Positions 12,499-23,883 of a DNA stretch of 64,000 nucleotides are shown piece after piece (positions within the stretch are counted from its first letter, which is position 1; each line of letters starts with the position of its first letter). Below the pieces are notes generated by a model. It was not told the DNA's origin, did not search any database, and was given only the letters and a program-made list of their open reading frames with translations. The position numbers and the translations under genes are program-made. The DNA lies in the NCBI GenBank assembly GCA_023091665.1, contig JALJCQ010000003.1:2461441-2525440 (forward strand), read 5' to 3'. This DNA comes from Pythium myriotylum. Taxonomy: Eukaryota; Oomycota; Peronosporomycetes; Pythiales; Pythiaceae.

Positions 12499-13038
12499 TT
12501 AGGATTGAAGTCCTATTCTGTAATGCGCAATGTCTATGCTAAGTAGCGCAGCAATTTGCTTGTGCTCTGGTCGGTGAGTTGGGTGAAGAACTTGACTGCT
12601 ACGTTCCTCGTCCATGGCGAGGTTGGCCGCTGCGTCTGCCATTCGGTTGGCTGCTCGCGGATGATGCTTCCAAGTGCGGACGCCGAGGATGTCCGCTAAG
12701 CGTCGAGCGACTGCATACGAGCGCTGAAGTCTCCGGTTCTGAGGTGCCTTGTACCTCTTCATTTGCTGGATAATGAGCATACTATCGCCGACCACCTCTA
12801 GTGGCGTCCATTGAAACTGGGTGGCTGCGGTCAAGCCGGTGACGAGGCCCCTGTACTCTGCTTGGTTATTTGTGGTCGTCCGCGCGGCGTGGGACATAGC
12901 TGCTGTGTACACAACCGTTGCGTGGGTAGCTTCATCGGTAATGCGTGCAATTACTGCTCCTGAGCCCCCAGGCCCAGGGTGGGTAGGCTTACGATCCCAG
13001 GCGCCAGAGGGCAAGCCTGGAGATCTTGGAGGCGGCAA
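12499..13038 (-). pseudogene. RNase H domain fragment of a retroelement
   Basis: The ~179-residue frame has the RNase HI-like pattern found behind reverse transcriptases in retroelements and in reverse-transcriptase-like RNase H proteins: HPGPGGSGAVI near the start, NNQAEYRGL with the catalytic Glu, VVGDSMLIIQQM with the second Asp, and NRMADAAANLAMD with the last Asp. The first catalytic Asp motif is degenerate (WDRKPTHPGPGG), and no reverse transcriptase lies upstream, so this is a truncated remnant. It lies inside the inverted-repeat element. It could still be translated if a start exists, but I see no natural ATG with context. Confidence 0.68.
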
Positions 13039-14501
13039 GCCGACGGACTTGGCCGCCGGTATCCGACGTGAGGGGAGAGATCAAGTTCCGAGAAGGCGCT
13101 AGGGCAGAGATATAGCTGTGCTCCTCACACTGCTGCACAGTCGGGGTGCTGTTGCCCGATACCAGAGCCGGAGCCGGCGCTGGCTCTGGAGCAGGAGTGC
13201 CCAACGCCCATGGTGCCGGTCCGTCACTAAAGGCGCAGTCAAACCGGCGGTGAAGGCGCGCTCGGGATCTCGCCTCCACTCCGCTTGAAGCCGGATGTGG
13301 AGCAGGAGCGGAAGCAGAAGCTGAGGTCAAAACCGACGACCACGAGCCAGAGTCCCCGCTGCCCTGCCCTTGCTGCCCTTGTCCTTGTCGCACTTGGACG
13401 GACACGGTGTGTCAGCGAAGTCTCCTTCACCAAAAGTTACGCTCGACGAAGTTTTACGCAGCCTTTAGGTGAGCTCAACCCGGGTCGGCGGGGTTACTGT
13501 CAGGTCTGCCGCTGCTGTCATATGGTCCGTCACTAAGAATAGGTCTTCCGTATGCAGGGGCAACTGCACACAATGGCGGAGGGCGCTTTGGATAGCACGA
13601 TTGACATGGGCTCGCTGACCTCAAGTTCGCATCCGTTCAATAGCGCCTGACCTGGCATGGTGACGCGACGCGAAGAGCGTGACTCCCACATCCAACCGAC
13701 CACAACGGAGGAACGCTTGCTTGAGCGACGGCGCTGGCGCAGGCGAGAACGAACTTACGCAACTGAGGCCAGCATGATGATGATGGATTAAGTGGAGTCT
13801 GTTGAGTTTGTCTTAATGAATCCTAACAGGTTTCCTGCTGCGCTCCACATACTTCGTTTAGGACTCAATAGTGTCGCCAGCCAAACTGTGCAAACACATC
13901 TAACGCATTGCTGTCAACAACGAGTGTTGAGGCTCGCGCGCAGGCTCTACTTAGCGCGCCACTCCACACTCCACGAGCACAAAGCGCCCAGGCTCTGCCC
14001 CGAGGCCGATGAGGACACGAAGCGCCACGGCCGCCGACCACAGTTGGCGGACAAACCGCCCGAATAGCTCGCTGCTTCCAGACGCAGTGCCGGCGGCAGC
14101 AGTTGCGCACGGAGCTCTCTCGGGTGGCCAACGACGAGGCGCAACGCCTGGCGGTCTGCTGCCCGAGCTTGTGCGGCGGCGATGGCGCAAGGCTTCGCGC
14201 GAGCGCGACCACCCACGCGCCATCGCTACCCGCGGCCGGGGTGACGTTCGGCCACGCGCGAGCGCGACCTCGGGCGTTTCCTCGAGGCCGCGCTGTTGCC
14301 GTGACTCACAGCCGACCGCGTGCACTTGGGAGGGCGCGACCTCCTTGGCCGGCAGATCGAGCCCTGTTCTTGTTTGATTGGCTTGTTGGTCGTTTGACCT
14401 TGGAAAGTCTGTTTCGGCGTCAAAAGTCTGACCTCGGCAGTGACAGTGAGCATTGGTCACGTGGCTCGACGTGACCTGTTGCCTGACCAAGTCGATGTGT
14501 G

Positions 14502-14549
14502 CATAGAAAAGACGCTGACCTGACCCACAAATTGACCTGTATTAGACGC
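14502..14549 (-). repeat. Right terminal inverted repeat
   Basis: Partner of 11975-12022. It is immediately followed by resumed homology to the C-terminal domain of the ankyrin family. Confidence 0.85.
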
Positions 14550-14990
14550 TTCCGTTTATGGAAGCCCGTGAGCACGCACAACTGCCAACTTTGGGCGAGG
14601 ACGCTGCACGGCATTTTGAATGGTATATGCGTGACCACGGTGTTTCGAGCTGGGACGTGCTGGACAGGCTTGGTTATTGTCTTCACACGTCCGAATGGTT
14701 CACAGTGCTTGATATGAAGGATACCGAATCTTCAGCGGATTTGAAAACGTTTGCAACTGTTGTCAACGAGGCAGCCCTGAGCGGGGTCGTCTCCGTTGCC
14801 GTCAACGGTTGTGACGTTGTCTGCAGTCAATCCAAAGAAGGAGTAGCCAACGCTATCAAATCAATTCAGAGAGCAGCGAGCCAAAACCGCATTGTTTCAA
14901 GGGAACTAGCAGAAACAACGAACTTGATTGACATTCTGGGGTTCATTTTCTCGTCGGACAAGATCGTGCGTCACCAGTTGGACTTGAGAG
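14550..14990 (+). pseudogene. KYK-ankyrin family copy 2, 3' part
   Basis: From about 14558 the frame matches the C-terminal domain of the full-length sibling. HFEWYMRDHGVSSWDVLDRLG corresponds to EFEWYANDYDIPDGQTLIQLD, and NLIDILGFIFSSDKIVR corresponds to the sibling end LDLFGFEFTAKGIVR. About 600 codons of the sibling (ankyrin repeats, Lys-rich linker, start of the C-terminal domain) are missing between this and the 5' part, so the locus lost its middle as well as gaining the insertion. The frame stays open to 15517 but without homology, so I end the relic near 14990. Confidence 0.7.
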
Positions 14991-15354
14991 CATGCTCACC
15001 ATGGAGGACACCCAAGTCTGTCGAAGATTCGAATGTTACTCAAACACAATCTGAGCTTATCGTTGTGACATGGCTTGAGATCTCGCTTCTGACTGGAGGA
15101 CCGGGGGTGTCTTTCATCAAGATCACCTTGGATTCTAGCTGGACCTCGGTTGTTGTCGCACGAACCGTCGCTGCGGAACAATCACGCACACATGCCACCA
15201 AGCCACTGGAAATCTTCCCGTGTAAAGCCTTAAAACACTTCTTATCGTCTCATCTGAATGGCCCTTGGATACGCATCCTCGTCGATAAAACATTCCATGG
15301 CGATAGCCGCAAAGTTGGTCAGCTTGAGTGTGCCCAGCCTAAGTACTTTTCGCT

Positions 15355-18300
15355 TCACGGGTGCGCTGTAGATGCCTTCTTTTTCTTGTTCTTTTTCTTG
15401 TTCTTCTTGCTGCTTTTATTGCCAATTCCATTCCTAGGACTGGTGGGGGTTTCTGAGATGAGTTGGCCGATTGCGGGCTTCTCGTTCCCTGCACCTCCAC
15501 CGCGACCTTCACGCTGACGAGCGCGCGCAGCCGAGCTCTCGGCATCACGTTGGCGCTCCAGAGCCTCTCGAAGTTGTCTCGACCTTTCTTCTTCCTCATC
15601 CTTCGATCTAGCTGTAGTCTCCGTGTACTTCTCCTTATTCTGCTGCGCTGCCATTTTCTTCAAGCGAAGTCTTAATTGCCGGTTATTCGTGACGTCCCAC
15701 ACGTGCTTCCCCGACGCGTCTACACTAGAGACATCAGCGTCAAGAAACTGGAGTAAATCAATCAGCTGCCCATGGCCGTGCTTGGCTGCGATATGCATGA
15801 GAGCCTCATGAGTCACAAGTGTCGTGGTATTCAAGTCGCGATGGTACCCAGCGTCTAGAATGTGCTTTACAATCTTGTCGTATCCCAGCTCAGCAGCAGC
15901 ATGGACAGCGAGACAATTGCAAAAGTAGCCAAGGTCAGGATCATCATCGGATGGGTCGCGGGGCTGTACATTCAGAGCACCCATTTGAATGAGCCACTCA
16001 ACGAGTCGGATGTCGTGAGCGGGTCCAGCGGCTGCATGATGTAACAGTGTGCACAACTCGATGTCCGGCTCGGCCGATATTGTCGCTACCAGCGCTGGCA
16101 TCTCGATCACCTTGGATTTAAAATCTTCCAGCTCGTCCCCTTTGAGTGGTCCGACATGGGTGCTCAACATACCTAGAAGTATGTTGAATTCGATCGACAC
16201 TATAAACTGGGGCACACTCCTATCCAAGTCGACAGGGCCAAACTCCAACGTCATCCAATCTTTAGTAGCAGGCAAGGAATAATACCGACTCTCGCATTCC
16301 AAGCCGACACCATATTTGAAGTGGCGAGTGAAGACATCTGCCGCTTGTTGCCCATACAAGTAGGCAGCTTCGTTTCCCCGATCAGTCATGGCCGCCCCAA
16401 AGGGATCCACGAGCAAGCTGGTATCCGGGGCTTGAGCGGGGACATTTCCATCGTACCTGTCCAGCATCGGCAAGAGTGGAAACAACACGGCGTTTTCCAA
16501 GGCGCGGTGCGCGGCCTGCTCACGCGTGAGACGGCGGTCGGTGCTTTCTATGAGCCTCTCGAAATTCGGACGTCGACCTAGCTTGTCGCAAAGTGAGTTA
16601 AAAAGGTTGTATAGATCGTCACTAAAGGTGAGCATATCCCGTGAAAGCACACGAGAGTCAAACAGATCCGATCGACAGAACTCGGACACAGTCGCAAGCA
16701 GATTTTTCCACGATGTCTTGGACTCGACCGGCAAGATCGAGTAATCCTTCATGTAGAGAAGCCGAAACGTCTTCGAGTTGTTCACAAGTCGTGTCTTCTC
16801 GTAAACAGAGTTTGTAGGCTCGGGAGGTGGCGTCGCGCGACGGCCATATGTGGCAAGGAAGCTCACCTGCAGATAGTTGACGCTGGCCAGGTACGATTTT
16901 GTGTAGGCCTCATGGGTTGCAGAGGCACGAGACGGTGCGAACACAGCCTTCTCATAGACACGGATGACATCTTCCACGAACGGGATCTCTTCGAGCAGCT
17001 GGCGGTCTCGAAGGGCCGAATAAATATGACACAAGGCGCGAAACCGCGAATTCACCATTAGCGTGTCATTGCCGATCTCGACGAATTTGATCTGGTGGTC
17101 GAACAACACGCAGCCTGCTAGAATAGGGTTCTGCCGCAAGAGTGGAACGAAATTATGGAGACCGTCAACTTTTCTGAGGACTCGCTTCATTTCGGTCTCG
17201 AAATGTTCCGCTGTTTGATGGGTTATCCCATTTTCGAATGAGTCGTTGAGTCGCTCACCAAGTTTCCACAAGTGCATCAGTGATTGCCCAACACAACGGC
17301 GAAGGCCTCCGTTGCGCTGGAGCGCAGAGACCGAACGGATCCAGCATATGCAGACGAACGTGAGGCGGATAGTCACCACATAGTTCTTGCCTAGCTCATT
17401 GAAAGGTTCGAAGAACCAAGTCTCGAGGAAGAACGGGTTGAGTCGGCCACCTTTACTGCGGACACTCAAGAGTGTGTTGTGGATCAGTGGCAGCTGCTGC
17501 TTGAAGAACCACGGCGTGGTGAACCAGTCTGGCACGACGAACCAGGGTGACTGCTCTTCGTCGTACGTCTCTTCTTTGCTCTCCTTCGTCATCGTGAACT
17601 TACGGTCTGGGCACGAGCGCACGGCCGAGGCGAACGAGAGCAGCATGCGCACGATCCAAACAATGTCGACTAGGATCGTGCCCGGCACGTACTGGTACCG
17701 GATCTCGCGCGGGTCCTCGCTGGGTCTCCACGCAGCCATGATGCGCTTATCGAGCCGGTCGACCTCAGTTTCCGAAAGGCGGTCCTTGATGAGCGTGACG
17801 AGGTCCTCGGCGTCGCGAATGGACGGGTACCGAAGATGCAGCGTGGCGATGAGCGTGGCCGCGCTGTCGATGGCCATCTTGGCGACGGTCGTGGCTTCCA
17901 AGAGCGTCTTCTTCTCCTTCTTGACCTCGAGGAAGGCCGCGTAGACGGCCTCGGAGAGCTCCTCGAGCTCCATGAAGAAGCACGCGAGCTCCGTGTTGAG
18001 ATCCTCCGCGAACGCCTCGTCATGGAGCCGCTTGCGTTCGGCTGCTGAAAGCGGCGGCACGCTCGAGGCCGTCACGACCTGCGACGCGTCCTGCTCGTCA
18101 GCAAAGTAGTCCTCGGGCAAGTCCAGCACGTCGTAGTAGTTGGAGAAGTCGCGTTGCTTGGTCGGACGGTCGGGTGTTGTCACATCGGCTCCTTTCGCCG
18201 CGTTGCCGCGGTCTTTTTCATTGAGCTTGGGCTTGGCCGGCGACGGGAAGGCTTCCTGGAGCGATCGGAACCAAGCTTTGAGTCGTTCCAAGAAATGCGC

Positions 18301-18654
18301 GTGGGCGTCGTCGGCCGACTCGCCGAGGAAGAGCGTGACGCGCTCGCGCAGCGTGATGGCCGACTCGCAGGCCTCGAGCGCGTGCGGATACGACTGCAGC
18401 AGCGCCGGCGGCAGCGCCCAGGGCTGCGAGGCCACGGCCGCGACGATCTCGTCGTAGACGTCGAGCGGTCTCGTGGGCGTGGAGGCGTCGCGCGCGAGCC
18501 CGAGGCCGCAGCTTCGCGCGCGCAGCAGCCAGTCGAGAAAGTACTGCGTCGCGCGCTTGTACTTGGCGTACGTGCCGCTCGGGAAGGCGTCGGGCGACGG
18601 CATCTCCGTCGGGTTGGGGATGGTTGGGATCTCTTCTCGTTCCTTCTTTTCCAT
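15355..18654 (-). CDS. KYK-ankyrin family copy 3, lacking the C-terminal domain
   Basis: An uninterrupted 1,099-residue frame from ATG 18654; an alternative ATG at 18603 gives MPSPDAFPSGTYAKYKR. The N-terminal block TYAKYKRATQYFLDWLLRAR is followed by a long predicted-helical core with family landmarks (ALEACESAITLRERV, DFSNYYDVLDLPEDYF, ELEELSEAVYAAF, FVCICWIRSVSALQ). Ankyrin-like units follow (LCTLLHHAAAGPAHDIRLVEWL, ALMHIAAKHGHGQLIDLLQFL), then a charged helix and a Lys-rich tail (SSKKNKKKNKKKK) that could be a nuclear or RNA-binding signal. It stops right after the Lys-rich segment, whereas the full-length sibling has about 340 more residues. No biochemical function is known to me. It probably acts as an intracellular scaffold, as ankyrin proteins often do (inference). 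Confidence 0.75.
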   Translation of the reverse strand: MEKKEREEIPTIPNPTEMPSPDAFPSGTYAKYKRATQYFLDWLLRARSCGLGLARDASTPTRPLDVYDEIVAAVASQPWALPPALLQSYPHALEACESAITLRERVTLFLGESADDAHAHFLERLKAWFRSLQEAFPSPAKPKLNEKDRGNAAKGADVTTPDRPTKQRDFSNYYDVLDLPEDYFADEQDASQVVTASSVPPLSAAERKRLHDEAFAEDLNTELACFFMELEELSEAVYAAFLEVKKEKKTLLEATTVAKMAIDSAATLIATLHLRYPSIRDAEDLVTLIKDRLSETEVDRLDKRIMAAWRPSEDPREIRYQYVPGTILVDIVWIVRMLLSFASAVRSCPDRKFTMTKESKEETYDEEQSPWFVVPDWFTTPWFFKQQLPLIHNTLLSVRSKGGRLNPFFLETWFFEPFNELGKNYVVTIRLTFVCICWIRSVSALQRNGGLRRCVGQSLMHLWKLGERLNDSFENGITHQTAEHFETEMKRVLRKVDGLHNFVPLLRQNPILAGCVLFDHQIKFVEIGNDTLMVNSRFRALCHIYSALRDRQLLEEIPFVEDVIRVYEKAVFAPSRASATHEAYTKSYLASVNYLQVSFLATYGRRATPPPEPTNSVYEKTRLVNNSKTFRLLYMKDYSILPVESKTSWKNLLATVSEFCRSDLFDSRVLSRDMLTFSDDLYNLFNSLCDKLGRRPNFERLIESTDRRLTREQAAHRALENAVLFPLLPMLDRYDGNVPAQAPDTSLLVDPFGAAMTDRGNEAAYLYGQQAADVFTRHFKYGVGLECESRYYSLPATKDWMTLEFGPVDLDRSVPQFIVSIEFNILLGMLSTHVGPLKGDELEDFKSKVIEMPALVATISAEPDIELCTLLHHAAAGPAHDIRLVEWLIQMGALNVQPRDPSDDDPDLGYFCNCLAVHAAAELGYDKIVKHILDAGYHRDLNTTTLVTHEALMHIAAKHGHGQLIDLLQFLDADVSSVDASGKHVWDVTNNRQLRLRLKKMAAQQNKEKYTETTARSKDEEEERSRQLREALERQRDAESSAARARQREGRGGGAGNEKPAIGQLISETPTSPRNGIGNKSSKKNKKKNKKKKASTAHP

Positions 18655-19338
18655 GGGATGGGATACTTAGATAGCGAGTGGGGAGTCGGTAAATGAGTGC
18701 ATTTGGGTCTTGGGGTTGACGAACTCAGTGCATGGGAGGCAGCAGCGAGAAGAGAGAGAGAGAGAGAGCTGGGGTTTGCCTTGCGGCGTCGAGCACGGCG
18801 GAGTGGACAGCGCGTCGCGTTCTGGCGAGGCGGTTGGTCTCAGCTCGGCATTCGGTGAAACTCGTTCTTGCTGGTGCACAGCCCGGGGGGCTGTGGGAAG
18901 TGATGGCGAAGAGCCACGCGGAGAAGACGGGCAGCCTGCAGCTGACCTTGCGCCGCGTGTGATCTCCGTATCCAGGTAGCTAGAGCCTCGCTGACCGAGG
19001 TTGGTCATTGTGGACGTGACCTCGAGAAATGTACTACTTTAGTGATATGAAGCCATTTTGAAGCTTGAACGATACCGGTTTCGATACCGGTTTCAATGGC
19101 ATTTTCTCAGCGCGAATCAGATCCAAACTTCCTGCAGATCGTACTTAGTTAGTACTCTACAGTACCATCCCCTCCATTTTGGCGCCCAAGTCCTGAACCT
19201 CTCCACGGCGTCGACGCACGGCCAGCAGAGGAAACCGGCGGCTCGAGAAGCGATCTCGCGACGCTTCTAGCGCGCCCACGCGGCTCCGGACGGCTCCGAT
19301 CACTCTGTCAGTGCACGCGCTACGCATCGGTCGTCAAA
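18655..19338. other. Divergent intergenic region
   Basis: It lies between the minus-strand ankyrin copy and the plus-strand RAMA-PHD gene and must hold both promoters. It contains a GA microsatellite at about 18748-18768 and a short direct repeat CGATACCGGTTT at 19069-19092. No gene is seen. Confidence 0.5.
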
Positions 19339-22300
19339 ATGGTGCGTCTCGGGCCTTTCTAGCCTGTCTACGAGCCGAGAAACAGCCGACTAACTGCGCG
19401 AGGCTAGGGAGACGCGCGCCCCGTGCTCATGCAGCTCATCGAGGAGAAGCTGCTCGCACCCGGTGCGTTGACGAGACACTCTCGGCCGCGTCCTCTTGTG
19501 TCCTAGGCTCACGCGCTGCTGTAGGCCCCAAGAAGCTCTACGTGTCGTACTACCGCAAGCGCGTCTACGCCGACCTGCTCACCGATGGCTCGATCCGCTT
19601 CAAGGACACCATCTACATCTCGCCCGTGCCCTGCGCGCTGCAGATGAAGCGCACGCTCAATCCCTGTACGTGGCGTTTGGATTCAAAATGGATAAGAGGC
19701 TCGAGCCAAGCGCTCACGTGTATCTGATGAGTAGCTCTCAAGACGGACGCTGGCTGGTCCACGATGTTCTCGGCGGCGTCAGGCGAGAGTCTCAAGGATA
19801 TTAAGGACCGACTGAATATCCGCAAGCGTGGGCCGAACTCGCGTACCGTCAACAAAGACAAGAAGCTCGCGGGCGCCGCGAGCGGCCTCCCTGTTCCTGG
19901 TACGAAGCCGGCGACGACGGCGACGGCTGGCACTAGCGTCACGACCGAGTCAACGAAGAGACTAGAATCCACGGTAGGTGCAATGTTGGGAGGTGGAATT
20001 ATCAGTTGGGGACTCAGTGTCACCCATCGTGCTCTAGCTGCAACGGTGCTCGGGTTGCAAGAAAGAGGCAACGACTGATTATGCGACTTGCACGGCGTGT
20101 AAGCGCCGCACTCACTTTCAGTGCGCTCACCCCGTGCTCGAGAAGGTAAAGTTCATTCGAGACGTTTCCTTGGGACAAGTTCTGATTTTTTGCATATAAT
20201 TGAGCAGGCTCCGAGTGGATCGTGGTTCTGTGACGGATGCATCACGGACCAAGCGGACCGCATCCTCGACTTCTTGAATCAAACGCGGAGGGTCCTTGCA
20301 AGTCAGTCGAAGACGGATGTCGTCGACGTGGATGAGGAGGCCCAGACCGCAACTGACGCCGAAAGTGCCACTGAGGCAGAACCTGAGCCAGCGCTGTCCT
20401 CCGCAGATACTACTGGTGACAAGGACGAGGCTGATGCCCCGGTTGAGGGAGAAGTTGGCAAGGATGAAAGCGAACTGAATGAAAAAAGCGTTGGACCCGG
20501 GGAGGATTCAGACCTTCCCTCTCTTGGAGAGCTTGCGGCCACAACGACCCCGATCGAGGAGAAAACTGTACCCCCAAGCGACGTTCGGACCACAAAGTTG
20601 CCAGTAAGTAAGCATCTTTATGTGGACCATGCTAGCACGCTTGCCGACAATGTGTGGCCATTTGTCAGGCAAAAGAACGTTTTGTCAGTCTTCTCGAGCA
20701 GTTGATCGAGGAAGTCTCTTCTAAGAGCGAACGCACGGTACGGTGTTTTTGGTCATCACTCAAGTTGAGTGCCGCTCATTTCGTGATTTGTCTCGTCGTA
20801 GGACATCATTACAAACAGCACGGGGGCCTCGCTAGTCCACTTGGCCAAGACAGATTTGGTCAGCCTGGTGGAGCGTGGTCTTCAAGAGATTGAAAAAGCT
20901 ACTAAGAAACCCGCAAGTGAAGAAGATGTCGAGGAAGGAACTGACGGAGCTATTGGAGGTTCGAACACCTTCGATATGGACGAACTTGTCAAGCTATTCG
21001 ACTTGCGACATCAAGTTTTGCAATCCAAGCGTCAGTTTGAGCAAACGACAGATGCCTTAGTGCAGCGTGGCGAGCAGCGTCTACGACTTGCGGAGAACGA
21101 TTTAATGGAACTGGAGGAGACGCGGACGACCGAGTCTAATGCTGTGATGAAGATTGCGAACCTGATCGACCAGTACACAAGCGATCTCAAGAACTGCAAC
21201 GAGCGAATTAGGCTAAATCAAGTCCTATTAGAAGGAGTCATGCAACGTCGCAAGTTCATCCGCTCCAGTAATGTGTCAAACGTCTTCTTGCCCGCGTACC
21301 GTCTAATCGCCAAGCACATGATCACAAGCAGCGACCAGCTGCTCGTCACTGTGATGCTCGACAAGCTGCGTGATGTTGCTCGTATGATTAACGAGTGGGA
21401 AAAGATGGAGACCCACTTCGAGACGATGTCAGCTAAGCTTCAGGAGCGACTCGAGTCAGTGAAAATTAAGAAGGAGCAAGAAGACCCTGAACGTGCGCCA
21501 TCCCCGGTGCCCCTGTTTGCACGGGTCAAGATCCCGCCGTCGCGGCGGCTACTTGAGCGTCAAATCGCAAACTACAAGTCGAACTTGAAATCGATTGCTG
21601 CTAACCGCACGCGCATTCGAAGAACCTTGCAGACAACGTTGAAGATTGCAAAGGACGAGTTGCTCGGGGATGAAGTCATCGAAACGACTGAAATTCTGCT
21701 CAGAAAATGCGGTGGCCCCATCGTTGTAGAGGAAGTCGAAGTCCCAGAGAAAGTGGAAGAGATCGATGACGACAACGAACAGCAATCTGCCGATGGAGGT
21801 GAGGTTTCAGCTGAGGAAAAACGTACTCGAGAGGAGGATGCACAGGAAGGCAGTGAACCCAAGCGTCAGCGTGTGGAACAACCTGCTGTGGCGGAGCCTG
21901 AAATCGTGAAGCCAGAACCTGTCCGAAGCAGTCACCCTCCTGTCAGCTTGACTTCTTCTTTACCCCAAGTCTCCGCGTCGATATCCACACCCACCCCTAC
22001 AATTTCTGAATCCTCCACCATGCAGCAGCATGTTGAAGCCGTTGACTCCGAAGATAGCGAAGGGGGTCGTCCTGGATCCTCAGATGAATCTTCACCAACC
22101 CCTGGATATATTGCACCTTCAGGTAGTCGCCAACAAGCCGGGTTTCCTCCACAGATGCAGACTCTTGAGTCTGTGCGTATCAAGAAAGAGTTGGTGGAGC
22201 AGGCAACTCGAAATGAAGGTGTATCTGCTGCTGCCGGGCAGCACAAGGAAGTCACTCAAGGTTTTAACAGGCAACAGACTCCTGATACTCAACACGTCCG

Positions 22301-23732
22301 TAACACCCCACCACCTCATGGATCAAATCAAGCGAGCCCCTGGGAAAATCATTCCCCGGGTATCCCGCGCGTCGAGCCCCCATTCCGCCAGTCTTCTCCG
22401 TCATTATTCCAGCAAGTTCAGCAGCAGCAACAACAGCTGCAGCACCAGGTCAATCAACGACAGCAAGAGCAAACTCAGCAAAAGCCGCAACCGAGCCAAG
22501 CGCGAGCCCAGCAACAGTCCTCTCAACAGCCTGGTGGACGATTCCCGTTGCCTGCCCATGACCTTCAGCACCAGTCGCGCCAGGTAGCTCAACAGATGCA
22601 AGCTGAGCAGCAAAAGTCACAGCGACGAGAAACCGAGCAGAGCCGGAAGAATCAACGATCTCAACAGCAAGCTCGCGAAGAGGTGCTACGCGGTCCAGCC
22701 CAGCAAGAGCAGCCTTTGCCACACGCTTTCCAAATGCCCCAATCGCATCCTCCGCAGCCAACTCGACCGCCGCAGAACCAGGGCCCAGCGCGCGCTCACC
22801 AGGTGTCTCCTGTTCGTGATCCATTCCCCCAGATGGCGAGCCAGCCACGTCAACCTCAGGTGCAGGGCTTCAGCGCATTGAGTGAGGCCCACCAGCCGGC
22901 CGATTTTGGTCGTCACCATACAGGCATGCCTCCTGCCGGTGTAGATCCGCAGCCTCACGGGTTTCAGCAGCAGCAGCAGCAGCAACAGCAACAGTTCCAG
23001 AGATTCCAGCAGCAACAGCAACAACAACAACAGGCAGGTCTACTGCATGGCTCCAATGCTGGCCATCGTCCCGGCGCTGGTAACAACGGTGCTGGGCATC
23101 CACTCTTCGGTGATATGTCTAAGCCTCCATCCATGGCGTCAGGCAACATCCCCACGCCCCAGGATCTGTTCGGAGGACACGGCCAATCACAATCCCCAGA
23201 CGAAGCAATGGGGCTGCCGCCGCCAGGACGACCACAGCCCGTCCCGTCTAGACAGACCCAACAGCAACAGTTCCAGCAGCAGCAACAACAGATGCTCCAC
23301 CACTCACACCACTTGGGCGCCCCTACGAGTATGGGCCAGCACCACACCCAGTCACATCCACTCGCATCAGTCGGCTCCATGGGCTCGCAGTTCAACGACC
23401 CGACGTCCATGCGACCACCAAACTTCCTGCCGCCAACGAACGACGCTCGAGCCAACAACGCTGGCGCCTTCGCCTATGGCGACACAGCTCCGAACCACAT
23501 GATGCACCACCCACACAACGACGTGTTCGGGTCTCACGGCATGCAGCAGCAGCAACAGCAGCACCAGCAGCCTCCGTCGATGCACCACCTCTTCCCGGGT
23601 GACGTGGGTGGGCGCAGCAACAGCGCCGACTTCCAGGCCCACTTCAACAGCCGGCTGTTCCGAGACCCGACGACCGACAACCAGATGAACCATCCGGGCA
23701 TTGATGGTGCGCCTGACATGTCTGAGTGGTGA
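19339..23732 (+). CDS. RAMA-domain, PHD-finger and poly-Q chromatin protein (8 exons)
   Basis: Joined model: 19339-19341, 19408-19462, 19525-19665, 19735-19973, 20038-20145, 20208-20603, 20669-20737, 20802-23732; 1,313 residues. All introns are 60-69 nt with GT...AG ends, and frames join exactly. Residues about 20-90 resemble a RAMA domain (LYVSYYRKRVYADLLTDGSI, then FKDTIYISP and GWSTMF), a module tied to modified-DNA or chromatin contexts. Residues about 150-200 are a C4HC3 PHD finger (CSGC, CTAC, THFQC, FCDGC), the fold that reads histone tails. Then come an acidic segment, a coiled-coil region with KIKKEQ- and RIKKE-type motifs, and a C-terminal third rich in Gln with several long Q runs and HQ/PQ tracts, as in transcriptional co-regulators. 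It is probably a nuclear reader of histone and DNA marks. The ATG-only first exon is unusual. Confidence 0.85.
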
Positions 23733-23883
23733 TCTATCAGCGCTGGCGTCTGTGCTGTCCTGTCCATCGTGGCGTGGGATCTCCGAGTGTCTAGGTAGCT
23801 TTATACATTGGTTATGTGGTTGCCTGTGTGTTTGTGTGTGTTTTTCGCTCTGCTCTTTTTTGATAAATTATCCACAGCGCTGC

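Larger units (their letters stand above)
11975..14549. mobile_element. ~2.6 kb element with 48-bp terminal inverted repeats, inserted in copy 2
   Basis: The ends are inverted repeats (11975-12022 and 14502-14549) matching at 44 of 48 positions. They contain CAGGTCAATTTG and GGTCAGGTCAGCGTC, and more GGTCA/TGACC motifs follow inside each end. The flanking 8-mers TTGCGGTT (11967-11974) and TTCCGTTT (14550-14557) agree at six of eight bases and may be a decayed target duplication; this is weak. The interior has no transposase that I recognise. It has an RNase H fragment on the minus strand (12499-13038) and GC-rich non-coding sequence. It is best read as a non-autonomous DNA transposon carrying a retroelement remnant. 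The superfamily is undetermined. Confidence 0.7.

Noticed and set aside
14558..15517. 319-codon frame as an independent gene
   Set aside because: Its first ~140 codons are the C-terminal remnant of the ankyrin family. The rest runs antisense into the Lys-rich end of copy 3.
22950..23030. CAG/CAA microsatellite as an unstable non-coding repeat
   Set aside because: It lies in frame in the RAMA-PHD gene and encodes poly-Gln, with mixed CAG/CAA codons.
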